Below are positions 50,490-59,022 of a DNA stretch of 64,000 nucleotides, piece by piece. The position numbers and the translations under genes are program-made. The notes beneath the pieces are model-generated. The model was not told where the DNA came from. It ran no database searches and was given only the letters and a program-made list of their open reading frames with translations. Source of the DNA: DAIPKP01 sp964545875 (GTDB lineage Bacteria; Synergistota; Synergistia; Synergistales; Aminiphilaceae). The DNA is taken from contig CAZJHH010000002.1 of the NCBI GenBank assembly GCA_964545875.1, positions 310,001 to 374,000 on the forward strand. Direction: 5' to 3'. Every line of letters begins with the position of its first letter. Positions within the stretch are counted from its first letter, which is position 1.

Positions 50490-51476
50490 ATGCTTTTTGC
50501 CGCTCTGGCAGCCTTAATTCTCGGACTGATTTTTCTCGTGTGGAGCGCAGACTACTTTGTGGATGGCGCAGTAGCTACCGCACAACAGCTGGGAATGCCT
50601 CAGCTTTTAGTAGGAATGCTTATCGTGGGCTTCGGTACCTCCGCACCAGAAATGATTGTCTCTGCCTTTTCCGCATTCCAAGGAAATCCTGGGCTTGCTC
50701 TTGGAAACGCCTACGGATCGAACATCGCCAACATCGCTCTGATTCTTGGCATAACAGCTCTTCTATCCCCCATTGCGGTACATACCCAAGTTGTCAAGAG
50801 AGAGCTTCCGCTACTTATCGGAGCCACTCTGTTTGCAATTCTACAGCTTTTCAACGGAGAAATTTCCCGCACTGACGCCCTGGTTCTGCTCCTTCTTTTC
50901 TTTCTGATCATGGGATGGTCTCTTTACAGGGGAATGAAGGGAGATCCTCCGGAGATGCTCCTTCCGGGGGAAATGGAAGAACTTTCCGAAAAAAACCTCG
51001 GATCTCTGAAAAGCTCTCTATTGCAGCTTTGCATCGGTCTTGGGGTGCTTATGGCAAGCTCCAAAGCTCTTGTATGGGGAGCGGTATTGGTGGCCCATGC
51101 TCTCGGAGTAAGCGACCTTATTATCGGACTCACCATAGTAGCCATCGGGACATCCCTTCCGGAACTTGCCTCATCCGTAGCGGCAATCCGCAAAGGAAAG
51201 AGCGATATCGCTCTCGGCAATGTTCTGGGATCCAATCTTTTCAACACTCTTGCCGTAGTGGGTATCGCCGGAACAATTCACCCCATCAAGGTTCCCCCGG
51301 AAGTGCTTTCCCGAGATTGCCTCGTCATGGGGGGGCTCACGCTACTGCTCTTTTTCTTCTGTAAAAAAGGTTCTCGAGAGGCCCAAGGGCGCATAACCCG
51401 CCTTGAAGGAGCGCTCTTCTCTTTTACATATTTAGCTTATCTGGTTTGGCTGGTATTTTCGAGTCTTCAAATCTGA
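50490..51476 (+). CDS. yrbG: Calcium/sodium antiporter (YrbG-type, CaCA superfamily)
   Basis: 328-residue inner-membrane cation exchanger with about ten membrane segments in two inverted halves. Both alpha-repeats are complete: GFGTSAPEMIVS (near 47-58) with GNAYGSNIANI, and AIGTSLPELASS (near 210-222) with GNVLGSNLFNT. The acidic residues in the GTSxPE motifs bind Ca2+ and Na+. Start ATG follows AGGGAGG by 10 nt. In this cell Na+ pumped by Rnf or Mbh could drive it; that link is inference. Confidence 0.94.
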   Translation: MLFAALAALILGLIFLVWSADYFVDGAVATAQQLGMPQLLVGMLIVGFGTSAPEMIVSAFSAFQGNPGLALGNAYGSNIANIALILGITALLSPIAVHTQVVKRELPLLIGATLFAILQLFNGEISRTDALVLLLLFFLIMGWSLYRGMKGDPPEMLLPGEMEELSEKNLGSLKSSLLQLCIGLGVLMASSKALVWGAVLVAHALGVSDLIIGLTIVAIGTSLPELASSVAAIRKGKSDIALGNVLGSNLFNTLAVVGIAGTIHPIKVPPEVLSRDCLVMGGLTLLLFFFCKKGSREAQGRITRLEGALFSFTYLAYLVWLVFSSLQI

Positions 51477-51524
51477 AAAACTTTGATCTGACCATCGGGA
51501 ATCCGCCCCACGTGGGGGAAACTT

Positions 51525-51580
51525 CGTTACATCAAGAGTGGCTATCTTCCCTAGGGAAAATAGCCACTCTTGATGTAACG
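51525..51580. terminator. 56-bp nearly perfect inverted repeat, bidirectional terminator
   Basis: Two 28-base halves, starting CGTTACATCAAGAGTGGC, complementary with a single mismatch. It lies between the convergent exchanger gene (stop 51476) and the secreted-protein gene (stop 51583), and is followed on the plus strand by AATTATTTTTG. The minus-strand stop codon is only 3 bp from it. Unusually long for a terminator. Confidence 0.75.
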
Positions 51581-51582
51581 AA

Positions 51583-51891
51583 TTATTTTTGTATGATAAC
51601 TGCAGTATATGGAAGAGAGTAATACCCGCCAGTATAAACATATCCAGGGGAAAGAGGCGGTCCGTAATAATATGCTCCTCCCCAAGGATAGCCTACTACC
51701 AAAGGCACCAAAGGCGGCGAAATTATCACGGGTGTCGTCCCGGAAACTACCACAGGCACCATGGGCACCCCCCAAACCGCCACGGGAGAGGCGTAGACTG
51801 CGGCTTCTACCGTAGCGGCTCCTGCTCCGGCAAAGGCAAGAAGCACCCCAACAGCAAGGATACGGATTAAAAATTTACTTCGTTTTTCCAC
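51583..51891 (-). CDS. Small secreted Val/Pro/Tyr-rich protein
   Basis: 102 residues: Sec signal peptide (ILAVGVLLAFAGAGAATVEA) and a mature part of ~70 residues dominated by V, P, Y and G (SPVAVWGVPMVPVVVSG, GGAYYYGPPLSP, YTGGYYSLPY). No Cys. The low-complexity composition resembles surface or matrix proteins; the function is unknown. The start is GTG 51891 with AAGGGG 8 nt upstream. It is the last of four co-oriented secreted-protein genes (51583-53831). Confidence 0.7.
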   Translation of the reverse strand: MEKRSKFLIRILAVGVLLAFAGAGAATVEAAVYASPVAVWGVPMVPVVVSGTTPVIISPPLVPLVVGYPWGGAYYYGPPLSPGYVYTGGYYSLPYTAVIIQK

Positions 51892-51987
51892 TAAAAGCAC
51901 CCCCTTATAGAAATTATGTAAAAAATATTTTAATTCTCTCCGCAATAGAAGATTCCCCCGCTCCGATCTGATATCTTTTTTTTCGCC

Positions 51988-52599
51988 TCACCATTTGGGA
52001 TAGCGATCTCCCCCAGGGGCAAAAAGAGGAATTTCTTTGCGAAAGGGCGTGTTTCTCATTAAAGGATTCTTGCCCCTCACAAGAACCGCAAAGTCTCGCT
52101 GTAAATCTCCAATCTCTCTTCCAAGAGAGTCTCTGGAAAAGAAGGGAGTTATGACAAGCCGCGATTCTTCGGTGAGAGGGTCATAATGGAGATGAGCCGC
52201 CACTGAGCGTCCATACCAAGTGTAACCATAGAGGTTCTTTTCAAAAATCAAAGGCTTCCCCGGCCCCCACCGCCGGGAAGCTTCCCGAAGCAGCAAGTCT
52301 CTGTTTGCCTGGCCGTAAGTTCCGAGGAAAACTCCTGCAAAATGCTGGTTTACAAAATAATAGAGCACGTCATCCAGCTGGGCTTCTCCGAAAAGGAGGC
52401 TTTCTCCTTCCCGGCGATACAGCTCCCAAGAACCGTCTTTTTCGAAAAGATAGAGCCTTGAGAAACCATGGATACCAGACCACCAGGAAGCTCCTCGAAA
52501 ACCCTGAGGTTCGTTTTGAAAAGCTTCGAGACTAAAAGCTCCGCCTTCCAGAATAAGCCAACAGACAAGCAGTAGTTTTCCCCAAAATATTTTGGACAC
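51988..52599 (-). CDS. Secreted protein of unknown function
   Basis: 203 residues with a signal-like N terminus (LLLVCWLILEGGAFSLEA). The mature part (GFRGASWWSGIHGFSRL, EKDGSWELYRREGE, NRDLLLREASRRWGPG) suggests a beta-rich domain with a central helix; no known motif was recognised. The start is taken at GTG 52599 because GGAAGG lies 9 nt upstream; GTG 52608 abuts that site. It has 37 bp to the next upstream gene of the secreted cluster. Confidence 0.65.
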   Translation of the reverse strand: MSKIFWGKLLLVCWLILEGGAFSLEAFQNEPQGFRGASWWSGIHGFSRLYLFEKDGSWELYRREGESLLFGEAQLDDVLYYFVNQHFAGVFLGTYGQANRDLLLREASRRWGPGKPLIFEKNLYGYTWYGRSVAAHLHYDPLTEESRLVITPFFSRDSLGREIGDLQRDFAVLVRGKNPLMRNTPFRKEIPLFAPGGDRYPKW

Positions 52600-52636
52600 G
52601 AAAAACACCCTTCCAGGTTCTCTTCAGCCCCTGCTT

Positions 52637-53140
52637 TTACTGATGAGGCTGTACAACAAAGCCTCCTGCTCCTGCAGGATAGTAGTATACCTGTCCCGAA
52701 GGCGTTAGAGGAGGCAGCACCATTCCCTGGGGAGGCTGGGAAAACTGCTGTATCTGTTGCGAAGGCGCCGGGACAACTCCCTGTGGGCAGGATGTCATTT
52801 CCAGGGGGTAGGGATATCCATACATCAGGGGGATTCCAGGACTGATCACAGTAATTTGTGGCCCTGGAATCCGCACGGCCTCAGGATTTACCATGTAAAT
52901 CCATTCACCTTGAGCGGTGCGCATAACCGGGTATCCATCGGGAGTGAGGTATACAGGACTTCCCGGAAGAGCCTGACGCCCTCCGGAAGTTGTATAAGCA
53001 TCCGTGTAGTTCGGAGCCACAATAAGTACCGGAGACTGCCCCCCCACATCCTTGGCAAATCCCGCAAGGGCTCCTCCAAACAAGAAAGACATTCCCAGAA
53101 AGAGAGCCAGGAGAAACCGGGAAAAACGAGAAAAGCTCAT
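52637..53140 (-). CDS. Secreted DGYPV-motif protein, Gln/Pro-rich tail
   Basis: 167 residues with a Sec signal peptide (LLALFLGMSFLFGGALAGFA). The mature N-terminal part has YLTPDGYPVMRTAQGEWIY, a pattern also seen in the neighbour at 53154 (MTYDGYPVSRGFGGVWYY), so the two share a small module. The C-terminal ~50 residues are Gln/Pro/Tyr-rich low complexity. One Cys. Start at ATG 53140 with GAGGAGG upstream. Function unknown. Confidence 0.65.
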   Translation of the reverse strand: MSFSRFSRFLLALFLGMSFLFGGALAGFAKDVGGQSPVLIVAPNYTDAYTTSGGRQALPGSPVYLTPDGYPVMRTAQGEWIYMVNPEAVRIPGPQITVISPGIPLMYGYPYPLEMTSCPQGVVPAPSQQIQQFSQPPQGMVLPPLTPSGQVYYYPAGAGGFVVQPHQ

Positions 53141-53153
53141 ATTCATCCCTCCT

Positions 53154-53831
53154 CTACCACATGTTCAGAGGCGCCATACGGCCCATCCAGAGAAAACCCC
53201 ACACCGCAGCCTGATTTGCCAGGGTGGGAGTATCTGCATCGTTCCAGATAAATCCGTTCCGGCGGACGAAGTTCTGCAGAGTCTCTCCGTGGCGTTTCAG
53301 AATTTCACCGGGGCTCTCCCCCCCATCCCGGGCGAGCATTTTATACCACTCTTTTCCGGTCCATGCGAATATGCAGGCGGGGCGATCTCCCTTCCAGGCG
53401 AGAGGAACCCTGGGACGTTCAAGCATACCCATGCGATCTACCAGGAAATTCCACGCAGCCACTTCTACGAAACGGGTGTTTTGGAGCCAGTAGGGAATCA
53501 CCGGAACCGGGGAAACCGCCGAAACGATCTGCGTAAAGGGAACAAGGGATACCTGAGCAGGAATGACAGATCCGACTACATAGGCCGAAGGCACAAGCGA
53601 TTCTCCCGAAGGAACACCATAGTACCAGACACCGCCGAATCCCCGGGAAACGGGATAGCCATCATAGGTCATGTACCACCCCGGAGGAGCCCAGGATGGT
53701 TGGCACACGAAAAACTGCATTCCCTCATAAACCGGCTGTGAAACCAAGAGGGGCTGACTCTGGGCCAAGGCCCCTCCGGTACTTCCCAACAGGGCACACG
53801 CTACGAAAAGCAAGAGCATTCTTTTTCTCAT
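53154..53831 (-). CDS. Secreted DGYPV-motif protein with C-terminal helical domain
   Basis: 225 residues, Sec signal peptide (LLLFVACALLGSTGGALAQS). The N-terminal half holds the DGYPV module shared with the next gene; the C-terminal half (VAAWNFLVDRMGMLER, LAWKGDRPACIFAWTGKEWY, LKRHGETLQNFVRRNGFIW) is more globular and charged and may be an independent domain. No known family recognised. Start ATG 53831 (MRKRMLL) has AAGGAGG 7 nt upstream. First gene of the secreted cluster. Confidence 0.68.
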   Translation of the reverse strand: MRKRMLLLFVACALLGSTGGALAQSQPLLVSQPVYEGMQFFVCQPSWAPPGWYMTYDGYPVSRGFGGVWYYGVPSGESLVPSAYVVGSVIPAQVSLVPFTQIVSAVSPVPVIPYWLQNTRFVEVAAWNFLVDRMGMLERPRVPLAWKGDRPACIFAWTGKEWYKMLARDGGESPGEILKRHGETLQNFVRRNGFIWNDADTPTLANQAAVWGFLWMGRMAPLNMW

Positions 53832-54067
53832 CGCCTCATCCTCCTTTGCATTCCTTCGCCACGGGGAATTTACTCCACAAAGAAGTAACCCGGGGGAATT
53901 TTGGTGTTCCTTACAATACGGCAAATCGGAAGATCCTAGATATTTTCAAAACAAATATTGAAGCTTCTCCCTCCGTTTCTCGTTCCTGTTCGGCTTTTCA
54001 AGCGCTTGAATCTCTGAGAAAGGGACTGCCGGGTCTGAAGGAAAGGGAGCATTTCAGATCGGGTTCC

Positions 54068-55747
54068 CTATTCCTTGGCTGCGATCTTTTTCCAGCTATC
54101 CTTGAGCGAAACGATCCGGTTGAACACGAGATGTGCCTGATCACTGTCCCGATCCACCACAAAATACCCCTGCCGCAGAAACTGGAAACGATCTCCGGGA
54201 AGTGCATCGCCAAGAGAAGGCTCCATCTTGCATTCTCCAAGGATTACCCGCGAGTCCGGATTGAGATAATCTTCGTAGGTTTTTCCCTCTTCCATTTTAC
54301 TCATGTCTTTGAGAGTAAAAAGGGTGTCGTAAAGCCGCACTTCTCCGGAAAGGGCATGAGGGACAGAAACCCAATGAAGAGTTCCCTTCACTCGCCTGCC
54401 GTCCGGAGCGTCTCCGCCTCTTGTCTCGGGATCATAGGTACAGTAGAGAGTGGTAATTTTTCCTGCGCTGTTCCGTTCCACTCTCCGGCATGTAATAAGA
54501 TAGGCGTGTTTCAGTCGAACTTCTCCTCCCGGAAAGAGGCGAAAGAATTTTTTCGGAGGATTTTCCATGAAATCTTCCGCTTCAATGTAAATCTCTCGGG
54601 AAAAGGGGATTTGGCGAGTTCCCGCCTGAGGATCCTCGGGATTATTCTCCGCCTGCAGATACTCCACCTTGCCTTCGGGATAGTTTTCAAGAATCACTTT
54701 TACGGGGTTCTGCACTACCATTACTCGGGGCGCTTGGGCGTTGAGTTCCTCTCGAAGAATATAATGGAGGAACTCGAGATCCACCATACTGTTCGCCTTA
54801 GACACCCCTATCTCCCGGCAAAAGCGCCGCAATGCTTCGGGAGAACAACCCCGACGCCGGAGCCCGCTGATGGTGGGCATCCGGGGATCATCCCAGGAAT
54901 CTACGATCGTGCGGTCTACCAGGGCCTTGAGAAGGCGTTTGCTCATGACCGTGTAAGTGAGATTCAACCGGGCAAATTCGTACTGCCGGGGCCGGGAAGG
55001 AACAGAGACATTTTCGAGGAACCAGTCGTAAAGAGGACGATGATCTTCAAACTCCAAAGTGCATATGGAATGTGTCACTCCTTCGATGGCATCTTCATAT
55101 CCGTGAGCGAAATCGTACATAGGGTAGATGCACCATTTCTCCCCCGTTCGGTGATGAGCCTGCTTGAGAATTCGATAAAGTACGGGATCCCTCATGTTGA
55201 TATTGGCATGAGCCATGTCGATCTTTGCCCGGAGCACGCACTCCCCTTCCTCGAACTCCCCTCCACGCATTTTTTCGAAAAGTTCCTCGTTCTCCCGGGG
55301 AGACCTATCTCGGTAGGGAGAAGGAATTCCCGGTTCCGTAAGAGTTCCCCGGCTGCTGCGTATTTCTTCCGCATTCTGGTGATCCACATAGGCCAGTCCT
55401 TTACGGATAAGCTCCAGAGCCCACGCATAAAAGGAATCGAAGTAATCCGAAGCGTAGCAAAGAGAGGCCCAGGAAAAACCCAGCCAGCGGACATCCTCTT
55501 TTATGGACTCCACATATTCCGTTTCTTCCTTGGAAGGGTTCGTATCATCGAAACGAAGATTACAGGAGCCTCCAAAAGTTTCCGCAAGACCAAAGTTGAG
55601 ACATATGGACTTTGCATGCCCTACATGGAGATATCCGTTGGGCTCCGGGGGAAAGCGGGTGACTACCGCTTCCACACGCTGTGCATTCAAATCATCCGTA
55701 ATAATCTGCTCCAAAAAATTCAGCGTTTTAGAGGCCTCGCTACTCAT
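54068..55747 (-). CDS. glnS: Glutaminyl-tRNA synthetase
   Basis: Charges tRNA-Gln directly, so this organism need not rely only on the Glu-tRNA amidotransferase route. 559 residues, class Ic synthetase: HIGH-type motif PEPNGYLHVGHAKS, DDTNPSKEETEYVESI, and KMSKS variant VMSKR. The C-terminal anticodon-binding beta-barrels are complete. GluRS-like features do not fit (LRFDDTNP and length favour GlnRS). A TATAAT lies about 88 bp upstream (plus 55833-55838). Confidence 0.95.
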   Translation of the reverse strand: MSSEASKTLNFLEQIITDDLNAQRVEAVVTRFPPEPNGYLHVGHAKSICLNFGLAETFGGSCNLRFDDTNPSKEETEYVESIKEDVRWLGFSWASLCYASDYFDSFYAWALELIRKGLAYVDHQNAEEIRSSRGTLTEPGIPSPYRDRSPRENEELFEKMRGGEFEEGECVLRAKIDMAHANINMRDPVLYRILKQAHHRTGEKWCIYPMYDFAHGYEDAIEGVTHSICTLEFEDHRPLYDWFLENVSVPSRPRQYEFARLNLTYTVMSKRLLKALVDRTIVDSWDDPRMPTISGLRRRGCSPEALRRFCREIGVSKANSMVDLEFLHYILREELNAQAPRVMVVQNPVKVILENYPEGKVEYLQAENNPEDPQAGTRQIPFSREIYIEAEDFMENPPKKFFRLFPGGEVRLKHAYLITCRRVERNSAGKITTLYCTYDPETRGGDAPDGRRVKGTLHWVSVPHALSGEVRLYDTLFTLKDMSKMEEGKTYEDYLNPDSRVILGECKMEPSLGDALPGDRFQFLRQGYFVVDRDSDQAHLVFNRIVSLKDSWKKIAAKE

Positions 55748-55832
55748 TCTTCATAACCACCTTCTCCTCTTTCAGAGGCAGACCGTAGAAGTCTTGAAAG
55801 AGAGTATTCTTTTTTTAATGCTTGCACACCCC

Positions 55833-55838
55833 ATTATA
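55833..55838 (-). promoter_or_regulatory. Candidate -10 box of glnS
   Basis: Minus-strand TATAAT about 88 bp before the glnS start, without a good -35 box at 17 bp. The rest of the 55748-55894 interval shows nothing else. Confidence 0.35.
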
Positions 55839-55894
55839 TAGGGAAATCCCGATTTTTTCGATGGGGAAAGCGTATTTTCCCCGCTTTCTTTCCT

Positions 55895-56515
55895 CTAGCA
55901 GGTCGTATCGCATCGGGAAAATATCAGATTGTACCAGCACAGGTTTCTCCCCAACCCATCCGGGGTTTCCTTTTGGTACACGAGGCCCCAGCCGGCGCTC
56001 TCGAAAAGAAGCTGGACTTCTTCGGGCTGTCTATGGATAAAGAGCCGTTCGTCATTTTTTCCCCGTTTGCCCGAAGAGAAGGAACAGATAAAAATTCCTC
56101 CTTCTCTCAGGAGAGTTCCAACTTGGGAGCACCACTCCAAAAGCTCGAAATTTTTTAGATGCATAAGAACGGCTACCGCTACCACCGCGTCAAATTTTTC
56201 TTTCAGAAGTTTGTGACCGGAAGGAAAAGGAACCGAGGCGAGAAAAACCCGGGATGGATCCATGCCTTGCCGGGAAAAGGCCTCCCGGGTAAGGGCCACC
56301 ATGGAGGGGCTTCCGTCCAAAGCGGTAACGGTACATCCCAGAGATGCCATGAAAAGAGCATCTCTGCCGGTTCCGCATCCGACCTCGAGTACCCTGGCAT
56401 ACCGAGGAAGCCACTGCCGCAGAAGAGCATGAAGCTCCGAAAGATCTGCCGCGTCGTATCGTTGAGAAAGGGAGGTGGCAGCCTTGTCGTAATATTCTCG
56501 AGTTTTCGCGTCCAA
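55895..56515 (-). CDS. SAM-dependent methyltransferase (class I)
   Basis: 206 residues with the Rossmann motif I VLEVGCGTGRDALFMA, motif II acidic end VTALDGSPSM, and motif IV FDAVVAVAVLMHL (post-I). Closest in style to small methyltransferases of the UbiE/Methyltransf_25 group; substrate unknown. The start codon is TTG 56515 with GGGAGG 8 nt upstream. It lies 147 bp upstream of glnS in the same direction; the glnS promoter lies between them. Confidence 0.85.
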   Translation of the reverse strand: MDAKTREYYDKAATSLSQRYDAADLSELHALLRQWLPRYARVLEVGCGTGRDALFMASLGCTVTALDGSPSMVALTREAFSRQGMDPSRVFLASVPFPSGHKLLKEKFDAVVAVAVLMHLKNFELLEWCSQVGTLLREGGIFICSFSSGKRGKNDERLFIHRQPEEVQLLFESAGWGLVYQKETPDGLGRNLCWYNLIFSRCDTTC

Positions 56516-56773
56516 TGGAAAACCTCCCTCCTCAGGGTGATTTACCGAGAGACCGGTGAAATCAGAAAGCTGTTCTTCTCCAGTTCTGCGTGGTTAGCGG
56601 AATATTTTCTTGAGAATACCACAGGAACTCTATCTCAAGAAGGTTCCTTATGCCCTCTTTTTTCACCGGCAAACGTGTATTTTATTTCTGTTCCGGGGTA
56701 AGATACGGTACGGAACCCAAAAAATCTTTTTCTTGGTTGCATGCCACCACATCACGTTTCGGGGGAATACTCC

Positions 56774-57823
56774 ATGAAAAAAAATCTTTCTGCAGCCCTG
56801 CTCTTTCTACTTGCTATCTTCGGGAGTGCCGCCTTTCTCTTGTTTATGCCTGAAAGGTTCTCCTCTAAGCCCTCTTCGGAAGAGTTTTACGCCTTGGGCA
56901 CCTTCATACGCTTTCAGGCATGGGGGGAAAACGCTCCGGAAGCTTTGGAGGCTGCCCGAATTTCGGTGCAGGCCCTGGAAAACCGATTTTCTCTTTTCTC
57001 CCCCTCCTCGGAGGTGGCCATACTGAACTCGGCAGCCGGATTGGAAGAAAGATCTTTTCCCGAGGAAACCCTCTTCCTTTTCTCCAAGGCTTTGGAATAT
57101 GCCAAACATACCAAGGGAGCCTTCGATCCAACCATAGGACCCCTCACGCAGCTTTGGGGAATAGGTACTGCCAAGGAAGGAGTTCCCTCGCCGGAGGAGA
57201 TCGAAAAAGCCCTGGGCCTTGTGGATTACCAGAATTTTCAGATATTCCCCGAACGAGGCACTGCAGCTCTCCCCCGAAAAGGACAGGCCGTAGATCTCGG
57301 AGCCATCGCCAAGGGATACGCCGGAGACGTGGTGCGGGAAGTGCTTGAAAAACACGCTATTTCCCAGGCCCTTATCGACATGGGAGGCAATATTGTCACC
57401 CTGGGAAGCAAGCCTGGAGGATCTCCCTGGAGGATCGGCATCCAAAATCCTTTGGAGCCTCGGGGGAAATATATTGGGATTCTCTCTCTTTCAAACGCCT
57501 CCGTGGTTACTTCGGGAAATTACGAACGGTATTTCGAAAAGGACGGAAAACGGTATCATCATATCTTCGATCCCTTTACGGGGTATCCCGCCTCGCAGGA
57601 ACTTCTCAGCGTTACCGTGATAAGCCCGAGCTCTCTCCAAGCGGATGCCCTTTCCACGGGACTCTACGTTCTGGGGCTTTCTCGTGGAATTCAGCTTGCA
57701 ACAGACCTGGAGGGAGTGGAAGCCCTTTTCGTCACTTCGGATCGCCGAGTGGTAGGAACTTCGGGTACAGCTTCCATCTTTACTCTTACCGAGGGGAGTT
57801 TTTCCCTTGAAATCCGGCGATAA
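56774..57823 (+). CDS. apbE: FAD:protein FMN transferase (ApbE family lipo/secreted flavin transferase)
   Basis: Attaches FMN covalently to Thr of target proteins, here most likely RnfD and RnfG encoded 4-6 kb away. 349 residues with an N-terminal membrane/signal segment (AALLFLLAIFGSAAFLLF) and no lipobox Cys. Motifs: FDPTIGPLTQLWGIG, DLGAIAKGYAGD, ALIDMGGNI, HHIFDPFTGYP. I chose ATG 56774 (MKKNLSAALL) with a GGGGG site upstream. First gene of a three-gene run; overlaps the next gene by 17 bp. Confidence 0.93.
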   Translation: MKKNLSAALLFLLAIFGSAAFLLFMPERFSSKPSSEEFYALGTFIRFQAWGENAPEALEAARISVQALENRFSLFSPSSEVAILNSAAGLEERSFPEETLFLFSKALEYAKHTKGAFDPTIGPLTQLWGIGTAKEGVPSPEEIEKALGLVDYQNFQIFPERGTAALPRKGQAVDLGAIAKGYAGDVVREVLEKHAISQALIDMGGNIVTLGSKPGGSPWRIGIQNPLEPRGKYIGILSLSNASVVTSGNYERYFEKDGKRYHHIFDPFTGYPASQELLSVTVISPSSLQADALSTGLYVLGLSRGIQLATDLEGVEALFVTSDRRVVGTSGTASIFTLTEGSFSLEIRR

Positions 57824-58211
57824 GCTTCTTGTGGTTTTCTTGGGATGTATGGCGCTTCTTTTTTTCGGGAGCATCCTCTTCCGGAGGGTTTGTCTTTTTT
57901 TGCCGCAGTCACCTGCCCCTCTTCAGGCAGTTATCCGGAAGGAAGGAACGCTACTGCAGAGGATTAATCTTAAGGAAGTGGCAAATCCCTACATTTTCAG
58001 GGTGGAAACGGATCATGGGCATTACAACCTTCTCCGTGTAGAACCGGGACGCATCCGCTTTATCGAGGCGGATTGCCCCCACAAGCTATGCATTAACTAC
58101 GGATGGATTTCTCGGCCTGGAGAAATGGCCCTTTGCCTTCCCCACAAAATACTCGTATATATCGAGAGAGATTTGCGAGAGGAGACGTCGGTGGATGCAG
58201 TGGCCCATTAG
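57807..58211 (+). CDS. NusG-domain-II-containing membrane-anchored protein
   Basis: 134 residues: an N-terminal membrane anchor (LLVVFLGCMALLFFGSILF) and an extracytoplasmic NusG-II domain with FIEADCPHKLCINYGWISRP and CLPHKILVYI, including three Cys and two His in the typical CPxxxC...CLPxxL arrangement. The family is often coded next to apbE and rnf genes; the role is unknown. The start is TTG 57807 with GGGGAG 8 nt upstream, overlapping apbE by 17 bp and the next gene by 17 bp. Confidence 0.9.
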   Translation: MKSGDKLLVVFLGCMALLFFGSILFRRVCLFLPQSPAPLQAVIRKEGTLLQRINLKEVANPYIFRVETDHGHYNLLRVEPGRIRFIEADCPHKLCINYGWISRPGEMALCLPHKILVYIERDLREETSVDAVAH

Positions 58212-58743
58212 AAGCATTCCCTCTTCGGGATCTTCCCGAAAACTCATCATTACAGGGCTTCTCGGAGCTCTTGCCTTGGGAGTACATGCCGCAGAAGCTC
58301 AAATCCCACTTCTTTTTCCGGGAGTGAAACCGGGGTTTGCCAATGCGGTTTCCCTGGGCGCCCTTGTGCTTCTGGGATGGAAAAGCGCCTTCTCCATTAC
58401 GCTGCTTCGCGTCTTCGTAAGTTTTCTTCTGGGAGGAAACCTTTTTGCCTTCGCCTGTAGCCTTGGGGGCGGCCTTGCGAGCCTGGGAGTAACGGCATAC
58501 CTCTACCGATATGTGCGCCACGCTTTGAGCCTTCCGGGAATAAGCATCCTTGGGGCGCTTACGCATAATGCAGCCCAAATTATCGTGGTGGCTTTCCTTA
58601 TGCACACGGGAAAAGTTTTTCTCTACCTTCCCATACTTATCTTTACGGGAGTTCTCTCGGGGCTCTGCGTGGGAATACTTGCCTCCCTGCTCTGTACCCG
58701 GCTTCAACGACTGGGGATTTCCCCCTTTCGAGATCTTCCATAA
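58195..58743 (+). CDS. Gx transporter / heptaprenyl diphosphate synthase component I family membrane protein
   Basis: 182 residues with about five membrane segments. LLFPGVKPGFANAVSLGALVL is the family hallmark and GGNLFAFACSLGGGLAS follows. The family is annotated both as component I of polyprenyl synthase and as a Gx-type transporter related to ECF substrate-binding proteins, and is commonly found beside NusG-II and apbE genes near rnf. The context suggests a supporting role for Rnf (flavin or quinone supply), which is inference. Confidence 0.88.
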   Translation: MQWPIRSIPSSGSSRKLIITGLLGALALGVHAAEAQIPLLFPGVKPGFANAVSLGALVLLGWKSAFSITLLRVFVSFLLGGNLFAFACSLGGGLASLGVTAYLYRYVRHALSLPGISILGALTHNAAQIIVVAFLMHTGKVFLYLPILIFTGVLSGLCVGILASLLCTRLQRLGISPFRDLP

Positions 58744-58932
58744 CGTTCTTCCAGGAAACTTTTCTTAAATAAACAGTGCGGCACGGTCCCGAAAAAACGT
58801 AAAAACTCCTGACTTTCCCCGAATCGCTTCCGGAAAATTTTTTCAAGAAACCCCGTCAAAAAGCTTTGCAAGCGCTTTGCTAACGTCACAACGTCCGCGT
58901 GCACCGTTTTTCTTGGCATATTTGCATAACAG

Positions 58933-58984
58933 GAAAGCTTTCTCTCTTTCAGGCCCATAATTCCCTGAAAGGAGAAAGCTTTTC
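58933..58984. terminator. Long hairpin between the apbE run and the rnf operon
   Basis: AAAGCTTTCTCTCTTTCAGG pairs with CCTGAAAGGAGAAAGCTTT (one bulge) around a 9-nt loop. It lies 39 bp after the rnfB stop on the minus strand and 190 bp after the last plus-strand gene; neither side has a long T-run. Confidence 0.7.
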
Positions 58985-59022
58985 CCCAGATACCGAAAAA
59001 AACGTATGTTACCGCAGGCTTT

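Noticed and set aside
53696..55756. 686-codon open frame on the plus strand opposite glnS
   Set aside because: Antisense to glnS, which has the PNGYLHVGH and MSKR motifs; the translated plus-strand frame shows no domain or signal.
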